Positions 60,597-64,000 of a stretch of DNA of 64,000 bases are shown in pieces. Each line of letters begins with the position of its first letter. The stretch's first letter is position 1. Made by a program: the position numbers and the translations under genes. This DNA is from Paenibacillus_AB hodogayensis (GTDB taxonomy: Bacteria > Bacillota > Bacilli > Paenibacillales > NBRC-103111), in contig NZ_BAAAYO010000021.1 in assembly GCF_039536325.1 (NCBI RefSeq), positions 62,001 to 126,000 of the forward strand, written 5' to 3'. The notes beneath the pieces are model-generated. The model did not search any database, had not been told where the DNA came from, and saw only the letters and a program-made list of their open reading frames with translations.

Positions 60597-62299
60597 TCGG
60601 CAGTCGCGGCAGTTTTATCGAAGGAAGTGCCAGAGAGCGAGCTTCGGCGATTTTGGATTCGGGTACATTTCGCGAACTGCTGGATCCCTTCGAACGAATG
60701 GAGTCCCCGCATCTTGCGCGTCTTGGTATCGTACCCCAAAGCGATGATGGCGCAGTTATTGCGCGCGGCGCGATCGACGGGCTGTCGGCAGTCGTTATCG
60801 CCATAGAAGGGAAATTCCAGGGCGGAGGAATCGGGGAAGTATCCGGCGCCAAAATTGCCGGTGCGTTGGAGCAGGCGCTCAGCGATAACCGCGAAGGTAT
60901 TGCGACTCAAGCTGTGCTTGTGCTCGAAACGGGCGGCGTCAGGCTGCAGGAGGGCAACTACGGGTTGCTTGCCATCGCCGAAATACAAGCAGCCATTGTC
61001 GCTTTACGTCAATATGTTCCGGTCGTATGCGTCATTGCAGGGATGATCGGCTGCTTTGGCGGCATGTCGATTACGGCTGGGCTGTGCAGCACAATCATTA
61101 TGACTCGCCAGGCGCGTCTTGGTCTGAACGGACCGGAAGTGATCGAGCAGGAAGCCGGCATTCTGGAATTCGATTCGCGCAATCGCCCTATGGTGTGGTC
61201 CATTACGGGCGGGGAACAGCGCGTAGAGACGGGACTTGCGGATGTGCTTGAAGAGGACGAGGCGGAGCGTATCCGGCACGCCGTCATAGCATCGCTTCGC
61301 CAGGGGGTGCCCGCCAAGCACAGAAGCTCGCAAGTGGCTCGGTTTCTGGCCCGGCTCGGCGCGATCGACCCGCATGAGCGGATAAACGCGCAGGAGCTGC
61401 GCCGTTTATGGTCCCGCGATATCGATAGCGAGTTCCTGAATGGCGCAGCGCCTGTGAAACTGGAAGATGGGCAGGAGCCGGCGAAATCTGCCGTGACAAG
61501 CCGGGGACGCATTTGGTTTGATGCGCTCAAGGGGGAAGCGCTGCGCCAAACTGGCGAATTCCCTTCTGTATTATGCGCAGATGTTCATTACGAAGGGCAG
61601 ATCATTCGTTATTTGGCAGTCGTTCCCGATCCGGATAACCGATTCCCGCGCGCGACCCGGGGAGAAGTGGGTTTGAACGAAGGCTGGACACTGGCGCGTT
61701 ATGTGAACGAAGCGGTTGAAGCAGACCGAGACGGGAGCAGGCGGGCGATTGTCGCTATCGTCGATGTGCCCAGTCAAGCTTATGGATATCAGGAGGAGAT
61801 GCTTGGCATTTTCCAGTCATGCGCGGCAGCTGTGGACGCCTACGCAACAGCCCGGCTCGCGGGACATCCGGTCGTCGCGTTGCTGGTCGGGAATGCAATC
61901 TCCGGCGCTTTTCTTGCCCACGGGCTGCAAGCGAACCGCATGCTGGCGTTCGATGATCCGGATGTCGCTGTACAAGTCATGTCGAAAGCTTCCGCCGCGA
62001 GGGTAACCAAGAGCAGCATAGAGGAGCTGGAGCATAATGCGCGACACATGGCCGCCGCTGCACACGACATTCGTTCGTATGCGAAGTTGGGCGCCTTGCA
62101 CGAGTTGATCGAAGGGGTCAACCCCGATGTCCCTTCTGCAGCGGACATCGCGTGCGTGAGAGACAGGCTGTTTGAAGCTGTGGAATCAGCTCGGGGCTCT
62201 GCTGCCGACCTGGGCCATCGGCTGGCGTCTGAAGAAGCCGCTTCAAGCCGAAGCGCCTCCATCGCCGTTCGAGAACGGATGCGGCGGCAATGGAAGTAA
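60593..62299 (+). CDS. mdcDE: malonate decarboxylase beta and gamma subunits, fused
   Basis: 568 residues. N-terminal ~280 residues are MdcD (carboxyltransferase beta: GKFQGGGIGEVSGAKIAGAL, GGVRLQEGNYGLLAIAE, GGMSITAGLCSTIIM); from ~residue 300 MdcE (FDALKGEALRQTGEFPSVLCAD, VDVPSQAYGYQEEMLGI, GNAISGAFLAHGLQANRM). In Klebsiella, Pseudomonas and Acinetobacter these are two genes; here there is no stop or start between. Decarboxylates malonyl-S-ACP. Confidence 0.93.
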   Translation: MIGSRGSFIEGSARERASAILDSGTFRELLDPFERMESPHLARLGIVPQSDDGAVIARGAIDGLSAVVIAIEGKFQGGGIGEVSGAKIAGALEQALSDNREGIATQAVLVLETGGVRLQEGNYGLLAIAEIQAAIVALRQYVPVVCVIAGMIGCFGGMSITAGLCSTIIMTRQARLGLNGPEVIEQEAGILEFDSRNRPMVWSITGGEQRVETGLADVLEEDEAERIRHAVIASLRQGVPAKHRSSQVARFLARLGAIDPHERINAQELRRLWSRDIDSEFLNGAAPVKLEDGQEPAKSAVTSRGRIWFDALKGEALRQTGEFPSVLCADVHYEGQIIRYLAVVPDPDNRFPRATRGEVGLNEGWTLARYVNEAVEADRDGSRRAIVAIVDVPSQAYGYQEEMLGIFQSCAAAVDAYATARLAGHPVVALLVGNAISGAFLAHGLQANRMLAFDDPDVAVQVMSKASAARVTKSSIEELEHNARHMAAAAHDIRSYAKLGALHELIEGVNPDVPSAADIACVRDRLFEAVESARGSAADLGHRLASEEAASSRSASIAVRERMRRQWK

Positions 62300-62922
62300 A
62301 CGTTCACGATTTGCTCCGGCTGAAGGAGCCCGATCAACTTGTCCTGGCGGAAGCAGCGCCGGAATGGCTGCGGGCTTCGGTTGAACGGGCGCCATGGGTT
62401 GTTGTGCGCCGTGCTGCGCGTTCAGGTCCGCTGATTCCGGTTGGCGTGCGCGGATTTACCCGCGGCGAGCGTTTTGCCGCGTGGGTTTCTGCCGAGCACA
62501 TCGCCGAATGCGTATCGCCGGAGCAACTGGCAGAGCGTATCGACTGGAAGCAGGCAGTTCGTTCAGAGCAAATCCGCTTGTTCCGGGCCATGAATGAATT
62601 ATCCGGGATCTATGAACATTATTCGTTGACATGGGGACCTGCAGGGAGCATCGGCTTTGAACTGGCGAGCGGGGTGCAGACGATAAGCCCGACAAGCGAC
62701 CTGGATTTGATCATCAGAGTCGCGCTCCCGCTTGATCCCTTGCTGGCGGCCAGGCTGCATCAGTTGCATAAGCAGCAGTCGATCCGCGTCGATGCGTTGA
62801 TCGAGACCCCGTTCGGGGCGGTGGCGCTTGCGGAATATGTCGAGCGGGAGACGTTCGCTCCTGTACTGCTTCGTACAAGCGCCGGCCCTGTTTTTGTGCG
62901 CAATCCTTGGTCGTCGGAATAA
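62290..62922 (+). CDS. mdcG: malonate decarboxylase holo-ACP synthase (phosphoribosyl-dephospho-CoA transferase)
   Basis: 210 residues. Nucleotidyltransferase that loads the prosthetic group on MdcC: TWGPAGSIGFELASG and catalytic Asp137/Asp139 in SPTSDLDLIIR, matching the two essential Asp of the Klebsiella enzyme. Overlaps the end of mdcDE by 10 bases. Confidence 0.93.
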   Translation: MEVNVHDLLRLKEPDQLVLAEAAPEWLRASVERAPWVVVRRAARSGPLIPVGVRGFTRGERFAAWVSAEHIAECVSPEQLAERIDWKQAVRSEQIRLFRAMNELSGIYEHYSLTWGPAGSIGFELASGVQTISPTSDLDLIIRVALPLDPLLAARLHQLHKQQSIRVDALIETPFGAVALAEYVERETFAPVLLRTSAGPVFVRNPWSSE

Positions 62923-62937
62923 GGATGGTGGGAAAAC

Positions 62938-63861
62938 GTGAGCGTTGCATTTCTGTTTCCGGGTCAAGGCTCGCAGTCGCCGGGGATGCTTTCCGCCTTG
63001 CCGGCCCATCGCGCCGCTCAGGACGTATTGGCTGAAGCAAGCGATGTACTGCAACAGGATATACACTCGCTGGAAACGGCTGAAGCATTGTCCTCGACGA
63101 TTGCGGTCCAACTGGCAACATTCATTGCCGGCGTGGCCACCGCTACAGCGCTGGAACACGAAGGCATGACGCCCAAATTGGTTGCGGGCCATTCCGTTGG
63201 GGCTTTTGCCGCCGCCGTTGTCGCGAAAACGTTGAAGTTTGCCGATGCGCTGCTGCTTGTGAAACGGCGCGCCGAATGGATGGAGCAAGCTTTTCCACAC
63301 GGATATGGCATGGGGGTTGTGGTGGGACTAGACGAAGAGCGGTTGTCCGCGATCGTCCGGAAGGTACACGCCGTCACCCGACCGGTCTATATCGCCAACA
63401 AAAATGCTTTGCGGCAATTTACGGTGGCCGGGCACGAAGCCGCCCTGGAGATGGTGCTGGACGGGGCTCGAAAAGCGGGGGCCTGCAAGGCGGTGCGCCT
63501 CCCTGTACGGGTGCCTTCCCACTGCGAGCTTATGGCGCCGATCGAAGCAAAGCTGAAGGAAGCGCTGGATCGGGTTGCGATGACGGATGCCACGGTGTTG
63601 TTTGCAGCTAATGTAAACGCCCGTGCTATTCGAGCCGCAGTCCTCATTCGCACCGATCTTCACGCCAGCTTGTCCAGACCTGTCATGTGGTACGAGGCTA
63701 TGGTCATGCTCTACGAGCGAGGGGTTCGTTTATTCGTGGAAATGCTGCCGGGCCGTGTGCTGACATCTATTGCAGAAGCTGCTTTCCCTTCTGCAAGAGC
63801 GGTTTCTGTAAACGTTTCGAGATTGGAAGCTGTGAAAAGCTTGTACTCTCACACTATTTAG
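62938..63861 (+). CDS. mdcH: malonyl-CoA:ACP transacylase for malonate decarboxylase
   Basis: 307 residues. FabD-like: AFLFPGQGSQSPGML, active Ser86 in AGHSVGAF and His in VPSHCELM. Primes the ACP with malonyl (then acetyl) groups. GTG start after GGTGGGAAAA. Last enzyme gene of the operon. Confidence 0.93.
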   Translation: MSVAFLFPGQGSQSPGMLSALPAHRAAQDVLAEASDVLQQDIHSLETAEALSSTIAVQLATFIAGVATATALEHEGMTPKLVAGHSVGAFAAAVVAKTLKFADALLLVKRRAEWMEQAFPHGYGMGVVVGLDEERLSAIVRKVHAVTRPVYIANKNALRQFTVAGHEAALEMVLDGARKAGACKAVRLPVRVPSHCELMAPIEAKLKEALDRVAMTDATVLFAANVNARAIRAAVLIRTDLHASLSRPVMWYEAMVMLYERGVRLFVEMLPGRVLTSIAEAAFPSARAVSVNVSRLEAVKSLYSHTI

Positions 63862-63908
63862 GCGGACATTCGGAATAGCGTCCAAGCGACAGAGGGGAGT
63901 GTTAATAC

Positions 63909-64000
63909 TTGCGGAATAAAATAGGGGTACCTTTTCTGGCGACACTGATCGTATTCGGGATTACAGCTTGCGGAATGACTTCACAGGAAGATAAGCAGCA
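63909..64000 (+). CDS. start of a lipoprotein gene, probable malonate-transport binding protein, partial
   Basis: TTG at 63909 after GAGGGGAG opens MRNKIGVPFLATLIVFG, lipobox ITAC, then GMTSQEDKQ, and runs off the edge. A lipoprotein right after mdcH suggests a TctC-type binding component of a tripartite tricarboxylate transporter for malonate; only ~30 residues are visible, so this is by position. Confidence 0.5.
   Translation, partial: MRNKIGVPFLATLIVFGITACGMTSQEDKQ

Noticed and set aside
61009..61530. minus-strand frame opposite mdcDE
   Set aside because: No ribosome binding site and shadow-type composition; the plus strand is a conserved enzyme.

Overview
The window looks like chromosome of an endospore-forming member of the Firmicutes, most likely Paenibacillaceae (Paenibacillus or Cohnella type). 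Two complete gerA-type germinant receptor operons, strong AGGAGG ribosome binding sites, frequent TTG and GTG starts, lipoprotein-type sugar-binding proteins next to AraC regulators, and an LPXTG cell-wall protein all point that way. There are no rRNA or tRNA genes and no CRISPR array. Most of the sequence has medium GC; a few genes (8.5-9.7 kb, 13.8-14.7 kb, 28.7-29.9 kb) are clearly AT-richer.

Region by region. 0-7.3 kb: a glycan-use locus with a truncated GH36-like enzyme at the edge, an AraC regulator, a divergent sugar-binding lipoprotein, two Asp-box beta-propeller enzymes (one cytosolic, one secreted), a GH99-like (WbsX) protein and a decayed beta-helix gene. 7.3-15.5 kb: a DUF6492 glycosyltransferase-like gene, an AT-rich MFS exporter, the first ger operon (A-C-B, minus strand), a LysR regulator and a DJ-1/PfpI protein. 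15.6-20 kb: a MORN-repeat protein coupled to an OmpR/HK pair and a BcrAB-type ABC transporter. 20-26.5 kb: DUF4272 protein, retropepsin-like pair, a thioester-domain LPXTG adhesin with a long Pro-Thr repeat, and a solute-binding-protein fold without a signal peptide paired with a WYL regulator. 26.7-32 kb: nucleotidyltransferase, a broken and an intact GNAT, a C1q-like protein, a luciferase-like monooxygenase and pyroglutamyl peptidase. 32.4-37.2 kb (minus): a second AraC / sugar-binding lipoprotein / sugar isomerase / glycoside-hydrolase-like locus, its last gene frameshifted.

37.4-43.5 kb: an epimerase and a TetR-headed cluster with strong palindromic operators: two isochorismatase-like hydrolases, an aldo-keto reductase, an Ohr/OsmC peroxidase and two tandem paralogues of an uncharacterised protein. 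43.7-50.9 kb: remnants of IS66 and IS4 elements around a second ger operon (A-C-B plus an overlapping 40-residue membrane protein), then AraC/GyrI-like genes, one with a one-base slip in an A8 run. 51-56.6 kb: a DUF2975/HTH pair, an antibiotic-attenuator-like leader in front of a truncated rsgA-like gene, an ABC-class ATPase, a TetR gene with twin operators and a carboxymuconolactone-decarboxylase fusion, then an IS5 remnant. 56.6-64 kb: a malonate decarboxylase operon (LysR regulator, mdcA, B, C, fused DE, G, H) with the start of a lipoprotein, probably the malonate-binding transport component, running off the right edge.

The strongest candidates for undescribed biology are the TetR-controlled hydrolase/peroxidase cluster with its duplicated unknown protein, the cytosolic binding-protein/WYL pair behind a perfect palindrome, the MORN-two-component coupling, the 40-residue ger subunit, and the leader/terminator device at 52.3 kb.
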